Below are positions 15,284 to 22,623 of a stretch of DNA of 33,863 nt, in pieces. The notes beneath the pieces are model-generated. The model was not told where the DNA came from, searched no databases, and saw only the letters and a program-made list of their open reading frames with translations. The position numbers were made by a program, and so were the translations under genes. The DNA comes from Candidatus Moraniibacteriota bacterium (GTDB lineage Bacteria > Patescibacteriota > Minisyncoccia > Moranbacterales > GWC2-37-73), in NCBI GenBank assembly GCA_028715015.1, contig JAQTLF010000009.1:1-33863 (forward strand), read 5' to 3'. Positions within the stretch are counted from its first letter, which is position 1; each line of letters begins with the position of its first letter.

Positions 15284-16345
15284 TTAAAAACTTCTGAGAC
15301 CTGCATAAATCCTGGCTGTATTTATTTGATCATATTTCAAAACACTTATTTCTTTGGAAGTGTCCAATTGGAATGTGGTCCATTTTGCGCCACTGTCTGT
15401 TGATTTGTATAGCGCTTTGGATGAAGAGTACATGATTTCTTTGGAATTTTTCGGGTTGACCGCAATGACCCTAACAGGAAAAGCTTTGGAACTTTCGATC
15501 AGGTTCATGGGACTCCAGGTTTCTCCTGAGCGACGGAAGATTCCTTTGTCCGTTCCCACATACACCACACCGCCCAAATATGGGTCGGTCACAAGACTAT
15601 ATACGCTGGAAGTGCGACCTGCTGTGTCAATTTTTTCCGTGATGTTTTCCAAAGTGGCGCCGCCATCTCTGGTTTCAATAACACCCAACTGGAACACTCC
15701 GAAAAACAAATGGGCACTATTGGCCGCATCAAAACCGATGCTAATGATGGGACCGGCAAGATTTTCACTCATTTTCAAGTTGACCCAAGAGTGTCCGCCA
15801 TCTGTTGTTTTGATGATCACACCTGCATTTGTTCCGGCATACAAAATTTGCGGATTGTTCTGATCGATTGCCAGAGCTGAAATTATTGTCCCGTCTGACG
15901 GCTCAGTGTAGATTTCTTTCCATTCCTGTCCTTCGGCAAGTCTTTTGAAAATTTTAGCCCTGCCATTGAAAACACCGCTGCCATACATGACATCAGGATT
16001 TCTCGGATCGAAAACCAAGCCATAAGCCTTGTCAGGATAGGCCACGTTTGCCCATGTTTCTCCTGCATCTTTTGTTACAAACAAACCATTGGACATGGTG
16101 CCGATATATATGATGTTGGGATCTGTCGGATGGATCACCATCGACAACACATCGATTCCTGAGATGGTTTTCTTGTCAGTTATTTTTATCTTCGGATTCC
16201 AACTGGCTGCGCCATCATCTGTTCTGATCACCGTGGCATTGGCCATGCTTATCTTGGCATTTGGCGCAATGGAACTTGGCAAAGAGCAACCCGAAAGAAA
16301 GAAGGTTGCCAAAACAACAGGCACGATCAAAAGTGTTTTTTTCAT
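15284..16345 (-). CDS. Lipoprotein with Asp-box (BNR/Ycf48-like) beta-propeller
   Basis: 353 aa from the ATG at 16345, chosen because it begins MKKTLLIVPV and leads to a lipobox LSGC with Cys20; the in-frame start at 16375 only adds a charged tail. After the lipid anchor, at least five Asp-box-like turns recur (KDAGETW, TTDGGHSW, TRDGGATL, RSGETW, STDSGAKW), the signature of sialidase/VPS10/Ycf48-type propellers. Such proteins often bind partners or glycans at the surface; sialidase activity is not implied because catalytic residues are not seen. Function unknown. Confidence 0.85.
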   Translation of the reverse strand: MKKTLLIVPVVLATFFLSGCSLPSSIAPNAKISMANATVIRTDDGAASWNPKIKITDKKTISGIDVLSMVIHPTDPNIIYIGTMSNGLFVTKDAGETWANVAYPDKAYGLVFDPRNPDVMYGSGVFNGRAKIFKRLAEGQEWKEIYTEPSDGTIISALAIDQNNPQILYAGTNAGVIIKTTDGGHSWVNLKMSENLAGPIISIGFDAANSAHLFFGVFQLGVIETRDGGATLENITEKIDTAGRTSSVYSLVTDPYLGGVVYVGTDKGIFRRSGETWSPMNLIESSKAFPVRVIAVNPKNSKEIMYSSSKALYKSTDSGAKWTTFQLDTSKEISVLKYDQINTARIYAGLRSF

Positions 16346-16413
16346 AATTTTTCTTTTGTGTTCATTATGTATCAATTATATCAAAGAAAATAAAAAGAAT
16401 CCAGGAATATGGT

Positions 16414-16482
16414 GTTCGAATCCCTCTGTGTACAAAAACAAAAAAATCCCCGGGAGGGATTTTCGTTTTTGTGGGCACAGAG
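16414..16482. repeat. tRNA-end palindrome 1
   Basis: GTTCGAATCCCTCTGTG (16414-16430) is a 17-bp copy of the tRNA-Lys T-arm and acceptor 3' end, on the opposite strand to the tRNA. It is followed by a terminator-like stem (AAAATCCC/GGGATTTT around 16451-16455) and then TGGGCACAGAG (16472-16482), the same tRNA end in inverse orientation. Confidence 0.75.
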
Positions 16483-16642
16483 TTTTATGTTTGCGCGTCG
16501 TTTGTTCGTCGACACTCACAAACTCCTTGTCCGCGGCAGCGCTGAAGGCTTCTAAGGTCGCATTCATCGGCGCACGCTGCGATGTCGTCCTGCTGAACGA
16601 CATCTTGCTTAGCTTCTGCCGGTTCGAATCCCTCTGTGCCCA
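16472..16642. repeat. 171-bp element bounded by tRNA-end inverted repeats
   Basis: The ends TGGGCACAGAG and CTCTGTGCCCA are perfect 11-bp inverted repeats. Inside are a perfect 8-bp hairpin (GATGTCGT/ACGACATC, 16581-16604) and a GCAGCG/CGCTGC stem (16536-16580). The right end carries 21 bp (16622-16642) identical to the tRNA-Lys 3' end. Its G+C-rich centre contrasts with the flanks. It may be a miniature mobile element or a structured RNA; open frames crossing it look spurious. Confidence 0.6.
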
Positions 16643-16643
16643 A

Positions 16644-16676
16644 TTTAAAAACTCCCCAAGGGGAGTTTTTAAAATT
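16644..16676 (-). terminator. Bidirectional terminator of tRNA-Lys
   Basis: TTTAAAAACTCCCC pairs with GGGGAGTTTTTAAA (14 bp). T runs occur on both strands. It lies between the tRNA 3' end and the inverted tRNA-end copy at 16622-16642. Confidence 0.8.
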
Positions 16677-16679
16677 CTG

Positions 16680-16752
16680 TGGGCACAGAGGGATTCGAAC
16701 CCCCGACCATCGGCTTAAAAGGCCGCTGCTCTACCGACTGAGCTATGTGCCC
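16680..16752 (-). tRNA. tRNA-Lys(UUU)
   Basis: 73-nt cloverleaf on the minus strand: acceptor GGGCACA/TGTGCCC, D-arm GCTC-AGTCGGTA-GAGC, anticodon loop CTTTTAA with anticodon UUU (complement at 16717-16719), T-loop TTCGAAT. Position 27-43 is a G-A mismatch, the other four anticodon-stem pairs are intact. CCA is not encoded (discriminator A followed by CAG), so a CCA-adding enzyme is needed. Confidence 0.95.
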
Positions 16753-16784
16753 GCATATTTCAACTGACAAGTACAACGATATTA

Positions 16785-16812
16785 ATTATATCTGATATAA
16801 AAATTAAGTCAA
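16785..16812 (-). promoter_or_regulatory. tRNA-Lys promoter
   Basis: TTGACT (16807-16812), 16-bp spacer, TATAAT (16785-16790) on the minus strand; the start is expected near 16778, giving a 26-nt 5' leader for RNase P. Confidence 0.75.
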
Positions 16813-16851
16813 TAAGGCTTTGTGATTTTCAAAAACTTTGCGTATTGTTCC

Positions 16852-17349
16852 CTATTTTTCCCGTTTTTTCACGAAAACCAAAAATGCCAGAGGCAAAACC
16901 ATCCAGGCAAAAGCCCACCAAGGATCAACAAAATAGCTGAAAGAATTTTTGGAAACATATTTCAAAATATCTTTAGCCGGCAAAAATGAGAACAAAACAC
17001 TTAGCAACAGAACGACCTCGAAAAAACTCATCAGAAAAACTTGCCACAGCGCCATGCCTGATCCTGACTGATGGATGTCAAACAGATATTTGTTCATCAA
17101 GGTCAACAAAACCACGAATATCAAAAACACCAACACTGAAGAATTGGGGTTGAAACCCATCACATCTTTGGGAACAACACGCAGCAAGGCCAAGGAAATA
17201 TAGATGTTGATCAAAAAATTGTGCAAACGAAAACGTCCGATCAAAAGCCAGAAAATCGTGCTGAGAACCAAAAGAACCAAAACCAAGGTCACCATTTCAG
17301 CCACACTGCTGGCCAATCCGAAGCTTTGAAAAAGTTTGTCCAATTGCAT
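16852..17349 (-). CDS. Multi-pass membrane protein, unknown function (165 aa)
   Basis: Four or five hydrophobic segments are visible (about 18-39, 43-58, 70-88, 100-124, 143-161) with short charged loops and a basic C-terminus (KKREK). A GRFRLHNFLINIY segment follows the first helix. I recognise no family; the hydrophobic pattern and Val/Leu content resemble CvpA-like or other small uncharacterised membrane proteins but no motif decides. It is transcribed divergently from the PEGA protein; a weak candidate promoter (TTGCCG-N17-TAAGAT) lies in the shared 107-bp gap. Confidence 0.7.
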   Translation of the reverse strand: MQLDKLFQSFGLASSVAEMVTLVLVLLVLSTIFWLLIGRFRLHNFLINIYISLALLRVVPKDVMGFNPNSSVLVFLIFVVLLTLMNKYLFDIHQSGSGMALWQVFLMSFFEVVLLLSVLFSFLPAKDILKYVSKNSFSYFVDPWWAFAWMVLPLAFLVFVKKREK

Positions 17350-17417
17350 GAATTTTTATCTTAATGTTATATGATTATCTTAACTGTATTTAACCTTAAC
17401 GGCAAGTGCTTTCGAAG

Positions 17418-17446
17418 TGGACAAAACAAAAAATGCACGCTACAAT
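17418..17446 (+). promoter_or_regulatory. Promoter of the PEGA protein (near-leaderless)
   Basis: TGGACA (17418-17423), 17-bp spacer, TACAAT (17441-17446). The start is expected near 17453 and the ATG is at 17457, so the transcript has at most a few leader bases. The GTG at 17406 lies upstream of this promoter and is therefore not the start. Confidence 0.75.
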
Positions 17447-17456
17447 ACTTAGTATT

Positions 17457-18956
17457 ATGGAACATTCTGAAATACCCAAAACAATCTTTTTTTGGACGCT
17501 TGTTGTCCTTTTTTGGCTTACTGCAGGCATAATTATTGGATATGCCTTCGGCTATCGCTACAATTTTAGCAATGGAATTTTTGTTTATGGCGGCAGCGTG
17601 ACACTCAAAACCACACCCCAAGAAGTCAATGTATACCTAAATGGAGTGCTGATGCCATCAAAATCATTCAACAGATTGAACAATTCCTATCATATTGGCG
17701 GAATCAAACCGGGCAATTATCTGCTTGAAGTCAAGGCGCCCAACTATCAATCATGGTCCAAGAAAATATCCGTCCACAGCGGAATCTCCACGGAATTTTG
17801 GAACATCGTGCTGACGCAAAATTCATATGCCCGCGAAGATTACGAATCTCCGGGAATCGAAAAATTCTTCATTTCCCCTCGCAAAAATCTGGCGGCCTTT
17901 TCCCAGCAAATTGAAAATGATTTCTTTGTGAAGATCTTCAATCCCGGCACACTTGAAATGACCCAGGCTTTCGATGCCAATGACTACAAATTCACCAATG
18001 ATGACAAAGAGAACATCGAATGGTCTCCGCAAGCCCATCGCATCATTATCCCTGCCATCAAAAACGATGGCGGCGAGAAAAACTATTTCATTGTCACTTT
18101 GGATGGATTGGAGACGGTAAATCTCAAAGAGCTTACTGGCGCCAACAATCTCTCACATGCCCGTTGGGATCCCAAAAACAAGGATGTAATGTTCTACATG
18201 TCAGACAATGATCTCTATCACATTGATCTGAGCAATCCTGAAGACAAAAAAATGGTGGCTTCAAACATCGCCAGCTATGACCTTTCGCCCAAAGCTTTGT
18301 TCTATTTCCAATTGCCGGAAGGCATTGTCTACAAGACAAGTTTTGACGCCACCGACACACCTTTGCAAATCACAACCTCAGCGCCGCAAAACATGGGAGA
18401 CAATTCCTATCAGATCATCGTATATGATGATGACCGCATCGTGTTCCTCAACAAAAGCCATGATCTGTTCATATATAACAAAGGCGAAGAAGACACCTAT
18501 TTCCGAGAACTTTCCAATAATGTTTTTGGCACCCAATTTTCCGATGATGGCAAAAAAATGCTTTTTTGGAATGACCATGAAATAATGGCCTATTTCGTGA
18601 GAAAATGGGAAGTGCAACCAACCCGAAATGAAAATGAATTGATGCCGATTACCAAATTTTCAGACACAATTGAAAATGTCCAATGGACAAGGGACTATGA
18701 ACACGCCCTCTTCACCAATGACAACAAGATCAAAATGATCGAGATCGACAACCGCGACCATCGCAACATGATGGACGTGCTAACCCTCAATGACAGCAGC
18801 TCCCTGCTGGTGAACAACTTCACTGATTCCAAACTCTATTACACTGAAAAAAATGACCAGGGACTCAATTCCTTGCATGCCATCTATTTCCCAGAACGCA
18901 CCACATTCTTCCAAAGCCTCTTCCCAACTGGAACAAATACCGCAGCCCAAAATTAA
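17457..18956 (+). CDS. Membrane-anchored PEGA-domain protein with beta-propeller-like ectodomain
   Basis: 499 aa from the ATG at 17457. A short cytoplasmic tail and one membrane helix (about 9-31) are followed by a PEGA domain (about 45-105; TPQEVNVYLNGVL, GIKPGNYLLEVKAPNYQSW), a small beta-sandwich common in surface proteins. The rest (about 130-490) is made of repeating beta segments such as DDGKKMLFWNDHEIMAY and TRDYEHALFTNDNKIKMIE, like a TolB/WD40-type propeller. It probably displays the propeller outside the membrane. It is the only long plus-strand gene in this half of the window and has its own promoter and terminator. Function unknown. Confidence 0.85.
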   Translation: MEHSEIPKTIFFWTLVVLFWLTAGIIIGYAFGYRYNFSNGIFVYGGSVTLKTTPQEVNVYLNGVLMPSKSFNRLNNSYHIGGIKPGNYLLEVKAPNYQSWSKKISVHSGISTEFWNIVLTQNSYAREDYESPGIEKFFISPRKNLAAFSQQIENDFFVKIFNPGTLEMTQAFDANDYKFTNDDKENIEWSPQAHRIIIPAIKNDGGEKNYFIVTLDGLETVNLKELTGANNLSHARWDPKNKDVMFYMSDNDLYHIDLSNPEDKKMVASNIASYDLSPKALFYFQLPEGIVYKTSFDATDTPLQITTSAPQNMGDNSYQIIVYDDDRIVFLNKSHDLFIYNKGEEDTYFRELSNNVFGTQFSDDGKKMLFWNDHEIMAYFVRKWEVQPTRNENELMPITKFSDTIENVQWTRDYEHALFTNDNKIKMIEIDNRDHRNMMDVLTLNDSSSLLVNNFTDSKLYYTEKNDQGLNSLHAIYFPERTTFFQSLFPTGTNTAAQN

Positions 18957-18974
18957 ACACAGTCATCAGTCATC

Positions 18975-19002
18975 AAAAAACGCATTGTGAGATGCGTTTT
19001 TT
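18975..19002 (+). terminator. Intrinsic terminator of the PEGA gene
   Basis: AAAAAACGCAT pairs with ATGCGTTTTTT around a 6-nt loop, 18 bp after the stop; symmetrical enough to work in both directions. Confidence 0.85.
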
Positions 19003-19022
19003 GATTGCAGTAAATTAAGAAG

Positions 19023-19143
19023 TAGTTCTTGGTTTTTGCTTTGTTTGTTTTCTTTTGAGGCCATCCGCAGCGACAGCGAGGACGAGCGATTGGCCGTGAT
19101 TTTTGGCCAAGAGCGTGCCGAGAAAAAGAATAAGCAAAGCAAA
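19023..19143. repeat. 121-bp dispersed structured element, copy A
   Basis: About 90% identical by eye to 27762-27882 and the same length and orientation. The ends are inverted (GCTTTG... with ...CAAAGC, about 20 bp imperfect), the centre contains TTGGCC/GGCCAA and a G+C-rich GAGGCCATCCGCAGCG block. It lies between the convergent PEGA gene and rpsI. The open frame across it looks spurious. Confidence 0.8.
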
Positions 19144-19158
19144 CAAAAAACCCTCATC

Positions 19159-19184
19159 AAAAAACACTCCCGAAGGAGTGTTTT
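19159..19184 (-). terminator. Intrinsic terminator at the end of the alpha operon (after rpsI)
   Basis: On the minus strand ACACTCC-TTCG-GGAGTGT, a UUCG tetraloop hairpin, followed by a T6 run, 17 bp after the rpsI stop. Confidence 0.9.
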
Positions 19185-19200
19185 GTAGAAATCATGATAA

Positions 19201-19770
19201 CTAGCGTTTTGCCCACTGTGGAGCTTTGCGGGCTTTCTTGAGTCCGGCTTTCTTTCGTTCAACTTCGCGAGCGTCTCGTGTCATCAATCCAAGATCTTTC
19301 AAAGATTTCTTGAATTCAGCGTTGAATTCAACCAATGCTCGAGCAATTCCCAATCTCACAGCTTCAACTTGCCCTGTGACACCTCCACCACGCACCAATA
19401 CAGTCATGGTGAACTTTCCATGCATACCAACAGCTTTGAGGGGTTGCAGCATGTTGTTTTGAAGTGAAATTGTTGGGAAATAATCTTTCATCTTCTTGTC
19501 GTTGATGATAAGATCCGTGTCCTGAGCTTTGTCATCTTCAAAAAGACGAACCTGAGCAACGGAAGTCTTTCTTCGTCCCACAGCGTAAAAATATTTGCCA
19601 GCAATTTTCTTCGCAACTTTGACAACCTTTTCAACTTTCTCTGTTTTTTCAGTTTTAACTTCTTTGACAACTTTTGCAACTTTGACAACCTTTTCAACTT
19701 TCGGCTTTGCAGCTTTCACAGCCTTAGGTTTTGCCACTTTTTCAGTTTTCTCTACTTTTTTTACTGCCAT
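19201..19770 (-). CDS. rpsI: 30S ribosomal protein S9 (uS9) with long Lys-rich N-terminal extension
   Basis: 189 aa from the ATG at 19770. The conserved S9 body starts near residue 57 (KYFYAVGRRKTSVAQVRLF) and ends KKARKAPQWAKR, the tail that reaches the P-site tRNA. The first 55 residues are low-complexity repeats of Lys, Val, Glu and Ala (KVEKVVKVAK types), absent from ordinary S9. An upstream in-frame start at 19809 would only translate the GGAACAT repeats. Last gene of the alpha operon, downstream of rplM. Confidence 0.96.
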   Translation of the reverse strand: MAVKKVEKTEKVAKPKAVKAAKPKVEKVVKVAKVVKEVKTEKTEKVEKVVKVAKKIAGKYFYAVGRRKTSVAQVRLFEDDKAQDTDLIINDKKMKDYFPTISLQNNMLQPLKAVGMHGKFTMTVLVRGGGVTGQVEAVRLGIARALVEFNAEFKKSLKDLGLMTRDAREVERKKAGLKKARKAPQWAKR

Positions 19771-19861
19771 ATCTTGGTCATGGAACATGGAACATGGAAC
19801 ATGGAACAAAAATTCCGAATCCGCATTGCATGCTATATGCTTTATGATCTATGTTATATGA
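19771..19861. repeat. rplM-rpsI intergenic repeat cassette (family A)
   Basis: Next to the rplM stop are CATATAGCATA-type words; next to rpsI are four tandem ATGGAAC units (7 bp, plus strand). A core reading TCGGAATTTTTGTTCCATG on the minus strand is shared with the rpsM-rpsK cassette. Confidence 0.75.
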
Positions 19862-20251
19862 TTAACGCGTAACGTCTATGTGTTTGGCTGTGTGCTCGCT
19901 TCCGTCAAAGACGCTCAAGCGAAGCATCATCTTGTCTCTGAGTTTGTTTTTTGGAAGCATTCCATATACCGCATTTTGGATAACTTTTCCAGAATCTTTT
20001 GCAAGCAAATCTTTCAAAGAGATCGAAGATATTCCTCCTGGATATCCACTGAATTTGTGATAGATTTTACCTTCCAATTTGTTCCCAGTCACACGAATCT
20101 TGCCCGCATTGATCACGATCACAAAATCGCCTCCATCAATGTGTGGAACATAGTCAACTTTATTTCGTCCGCTTAGTGTCTTTGCAATTTCAGTTGCCAA
20201 GCGTCCAAGCACTTTTCCCTGAGCATCAAAGAGGTGATATTGTCTGTTCAT
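19862..20251 (-). CDS. rplM: 50S ribosomal protein L13 (uL13)
   Basis: 129 aa, starting MNRQYHLFDAQGKVLGRLATE. Further L13 signatures: NKVDYVPHIDGGDFVIVINA, KIRVTGNKLEGKIYHKFSGYPGG (split over residues 50-72) and VYGMLPKNKLRDKMM. It binds 23S rRNA early in assembly. The ATG at 20251 is conserved; the earlier in-frame ATG lies in repeats. It lies upstream of rpsI as is usual. Confidence 0.97.
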   Translation of the reverse strand: MNRQYHLFDAQGKVLGRLATEIAKTLSGRNKVDYVPHIDGGDFVIVINAGKIRVTGNKLEGKIYHKFSGYPGGISSISLKDLLAKDSGKVIQNAVYGMLPKNKLRDKMMLRLSVFDGSEHTAKHIDVTR

Positions 20252-20364
20252 AACTATTTCATGAGACACGTAACATGGAACATGGAACAAAAAATCTACT
20301 TTCTCACGATTTCTTTTTATAATTCCATTGCTCTATGTTCTATGCTGTATGTTCTATGATTTTT
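20252..20364. repeat. rplQ-rplM intergenic repeat cassette (family A)
   Basis: CATAGAACATA-type words flank the rplQ stop and two to three GTTCCATG units flank the rplM start (minus strand). CATAGAAC and GTTCCATG can pair at 7 of 8 positions. Confidence 0.7.
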
Positions 20365-20730
20365 TTATACAAATTCAATTACTGCCATTTCAGCACCATC
20401 ACTTTTTCTTTGACCCATTTTGATGATGCGTGTGTATCCACTGGAGCGCTGGGAAAATTTCTGGGCAAACTCACCAGAAAGTTTTTTGACAGCGATAAGT
20501 GGCAATTCTTTTCTCAAATCTCTAAGCACTGCAACTTTTTTGGTCTCATCCTTGGAAATCTTCTTTGTCTTGGTGATTATTTTGTCCACCATCGGTTTGA
20601 TTTCCTTGGCCTTAGCCTCTGTTGTGGTGATTTTTTCTTTCATGATAAAACTACCCAAAAGAGTCTTAAGTAGAGCCACTCTCTGTTTCTTTACCCTGCT
20701 AAATTTTCTGCTTCTTCCAAGATGATTCAT
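20365..20730 (-). CDS. rplQ: 50S ribosomal protein L17 (bL17)
   Basis: 121 aa, normal length. Diagnostic N-terminus MNHLGRSRKFSRVKKQRVAL, then TTTEAKAKEIKPMVDKIITK and a C-terminal GYTRIIKMGQRKSDGAEMAVIE. It lies near the exit tunnel of the 50S subunit. It directly follows rpoA, as in most bacteria. No Shine-Dalgarno is evident. Confidence 0.97.
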   Translation of the reverse strand: MNHLGRSRKFSRVKKQRVALLKTLLGSFIMKEKITTTEAKAKEIKPMVDKIITKTKKISKDETKKVAVLRDLRKELPLIAVKKLSGEFAQKFSQRSSGYTRIIKMGQRKSDGAEMAVIEFV

Positions 20731-20838
20731 ATCTATTAGTTAAAAGTTCATAAAGGTTTAAAGTTCATAAAGTTGCTTCGCATGTCGCTAAGGCGACTCT
20801 ATTTGACTTTATAACTTTCGACTTTATAACTTTCTGCT
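20731..20838. repeat. rpoA-rplQ intergenic repeat cassette (family C)
   Basis: AAAGTTATAAAGTC words follow the rpoA stop and AACTTTATGAACTTT words precede rplQ (minus strand). The two sets are near reverse complements, so the 108-bp gap can fold into a hairpin. Confidence 0.7.
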
Positions 20839-21804
20839 TTACTGTTTTAGTGTAATTCCAAATTCTCCGATTGATTTTTTAATTTCTTTTATACCTTTGT
20901 CTCCCATTCCTTCCAAGGCTCGCAAATCTTCTTCGCTCAATTTTGCGATGTCTTTGATCTTAGAAATCTTGCCAGCTTCAAGCACATTCAGTGTTCTGGT
21001 TGAAAGATTTTTAAGTTCGCTGACCTTGATTTTCATTGGGTCTGCAACTTCCTCAGTCGCAGCAGCCACCTCTTCAACAATCACAGCTTCTTGAACCTCT
21101 TCAACCGCTTCTTCCACGATTTCGATTCCGCCAAGCACTGAGAATTGTTCAACCAAGATGGTTACAGCTTTTTTGAAAGCTTCTTCTGGAGTGATGCTTC
21201 CGTCAGTAACGATTTCAAGAGTGATCTTATTGTAGTCTGTGCGCTTTCCAACTCGCATGTTTTCAACTTCATAGTTCACACGACGAATCGGTGTGTACAC
21301 AGCGTCAATCGCAATAACTCCGATTTCTTTTTCTGGTCGATTCTGTTGATCAATCGGAACATAACCCAATCCTTTGGAAATTTCCAATTCCATTTCCAAT
21401 TCAACTTTTTTATCAGTCACAGTCGCAATGATCTGGTCAGTGTTCACGACTTCAACGCTTGAAGGACATTTGATTTCTTTGGCAGTAACTTTTCCTTCTC
21501 CTTTGAATTTCAAACTCACTTTAACCGGTTCATCGCTGTGCATCTTGAAGCGAATTTTCTTCAAATTCAAAATGATCTGCACTGCATCTTCCATAACACC
21601 GTCAAGTGTGGAAAATTCATGGGAAACTCCGGTGATTTTTACTGATGTGATGGCTGCACCTTCCAAAGATGCCAAAAGAACACGCCTGAGCGCATTACCA
21701 AGGGTCATACCATAACCTGGATAACATCCCATGATTTCGAACTTACCGCTCTTCTCATCAATTGGGGTGTACTTTGGTTTTTGAGGAATTGACACTGTCT
21801 GCAT
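20839..21804 (-). CDS. rpoA: DNA-directed RNA polymerase subunit alpha
   Basis: 321 aa. The N-terminal domain has the assembly motif GYGMTLGNALRRVLLASLEGA (residues 31-51) and GVMEDAVQIILNLK; the C-terminal domain (about 255-321) has ELKNLSTRTLNVLEAGKI and the helix-hairpin-helix ALEGMGDKGIKEIK that contacts UP elements and activators. The linker between them is strongly acidic (Glu/Val/Ala-rich, about 225-253). An AGAGGAT purine run is close to the ATG at 21804. Position between rpsD and rplQ is canonical. Confidence 0.98.
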   Translation of the reverse strand: MQTVSIPQKPKYTPIDEKSGKFEIMGCYPGYGMTLGNALRRVLLASLEGAAITSVKITGVSHEFSTLDGVMEDAVQIILNLKKIRFKMHSDEPVKVSLKFKGEGKVTAKEIKCPSSVEVVNTDQIIATVTDKKVELEMELEISKGLGYVPIDQQNRPEKEIGVIAIDAVYTPIRRVNYEVENMRVGKRTDYNKITLEIVTDGSITPEEAFKKAVTILVEQFSVLGGIEIVEEAVEEVQEAVIVEEVAAATEEVADPMKIKVSELKNLSTRTLNVLEAGKISKIKDIAKLSEEDLRALEGMGDKGIKEIKKSIGEFGITLKQ

Positions 21805-21894
21805 ATCCTCTTTCTAACGGATAGTTCATCCCGATTTATTGGGACAAAAAACACGTTTTTCAATTAAAAAAGTTAAAGTGAACAAAAAATATTA

Positions 21895-22530
21895 TTAGCG
21901 TGAATATGATTCAACAACCATTTGCGGATCAACATGGATTCCCACATCTTCGCGAGTCGGCTGCGCAATTACTGTTCCTTCCATCTTGGAAAGATTGAAC
22001 TGAATCCAGCGTGGGAAATCTTTCTTATTGGTCAACACTTGGATCTGATTCTTGAAATATGCGTTGTCTTTCTTTGATTCCTTAACGCTGATAACATCAC
22101 CGACTTTAACCAAGCAAGATGGAATGGTGAGTTTTTTTCCATTAACCAAGAATGCACCATGGGTCACAAGTTGTCTGGCTTGGATCGGAGAAGATGCTAG
22201 TCCCATTTTGCGAACCACATTGTCCAAACGCATTTCCAATCTGTTCATCAACAAGTCACCGGTAACACCTGGTTTGTTGGAAATTTCATCATAATGTTTG
22301 CGGAATTGTCTTTCCAAAACTCCATACATTCTCTTGATGCGTTGTTTCATTGCCAATTGTTTTCCAAATTCGCTCAAACCTCTGGAAATATTCTTTCCGT
22401 GGACTCCTGGAGCGTATGGGCGCCTGCTTATAGCACACTTGGCGCTATTGCAACGATCACCTTTCAAGAAAAGCTTTTCTTGAGCTCTGCGACATCGTTT
22501 GCATTTTGATCCTAATAAATCTCTTGCCAT
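21895..22530 (-). CDS. rpsD: 30S ribosomal protein S4 (uS4), zinc-binding form
   Basis: 211 aa. The N-terminus carries four cysteines (Cys10, Cys13, Cys27, Cys32), the zinc-containing S4 form. The S4 RNA-binding domain follows (MRLDNVVRKMGLASSPIQARQLVTHG, about 101-126, and NGKKLTIPS). S4 nucleates 30S assembly and in many bacteria represses its operon. It lies between rpsK and rpoA. Confidence 0.97.
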   Translation of the reverse strand: MARDLLGSKCKRCRRAQEKLFLKGDRCNSAKCAISRRPYAPGVHGKNISRGLSEFGKQLAMKQRIKRMYGVLERQFRKHYDEISNKPGVTGDLLMNRLEMRLDNVVRKMGLASSPIQARQLVTHGAFLVNGKKLTIPSCLVKVGDVISVKESKKDNAYFKNQIQVLTNKKDFPRWIQFNLSKMEGTVIAQPTREDVGIHVDPQMVVESYSR

Positions 22531-22623
22531 AAAGTAAGGTTTTAGTTTTTTAGCTTTTTAGCTTTTTAGGTAAAATGTATTTCCTAAGAAGCTGAGAAGC
22601 TAATGCCTAATAAGCTGTTAAAA
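22531..22623. repeat. rpsK-rpsD intergenic repeat cassette (family B)
   Basis: After the rpsK stop the minus strand reads AGCTTATTAG and TTAGCTTCTCAGCTTCTTAG; before rpsD it reads CCTAAAAAGCTAAAAAGCTA. These halves pair at about 18 of 21 positions around a 12-nt loop. Nearly the same 3' words recur after rpmJ and after fusA. Confidence 0.75.

Noticed and set aside
15284-16345. Sialidase activity for the Asp-box lipoprotein
   Set aside because: Asp-boxes mark the fold only; the arginine triad and other catalytic residues of sialidases are not visible.
16472-16642. A tmRNA or second tRNA on the plus strand ending at 16642
   Set aside because: The acceptor-like ends pair, but the T-stem beside the TTCGAAT loop does not pair, there is no tmRNA-type 5' domain or tag frame that I recognise, and the block is too short.
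16089-16718. Plus- and minus-strand open frames across the tRNA-Lys region
   Set aside because: They cross the tRNA, its terminator and the repeats, and the remainder is antisense to the lipoprotein gene; composition is not protein-like.
18966-19262. 98-aa minus-strand open frame
   Set aside because: It is made of the PEGA terminator, the 121-bp repeat, the rpsI terminator and an antisense-frame piece of rpsI.
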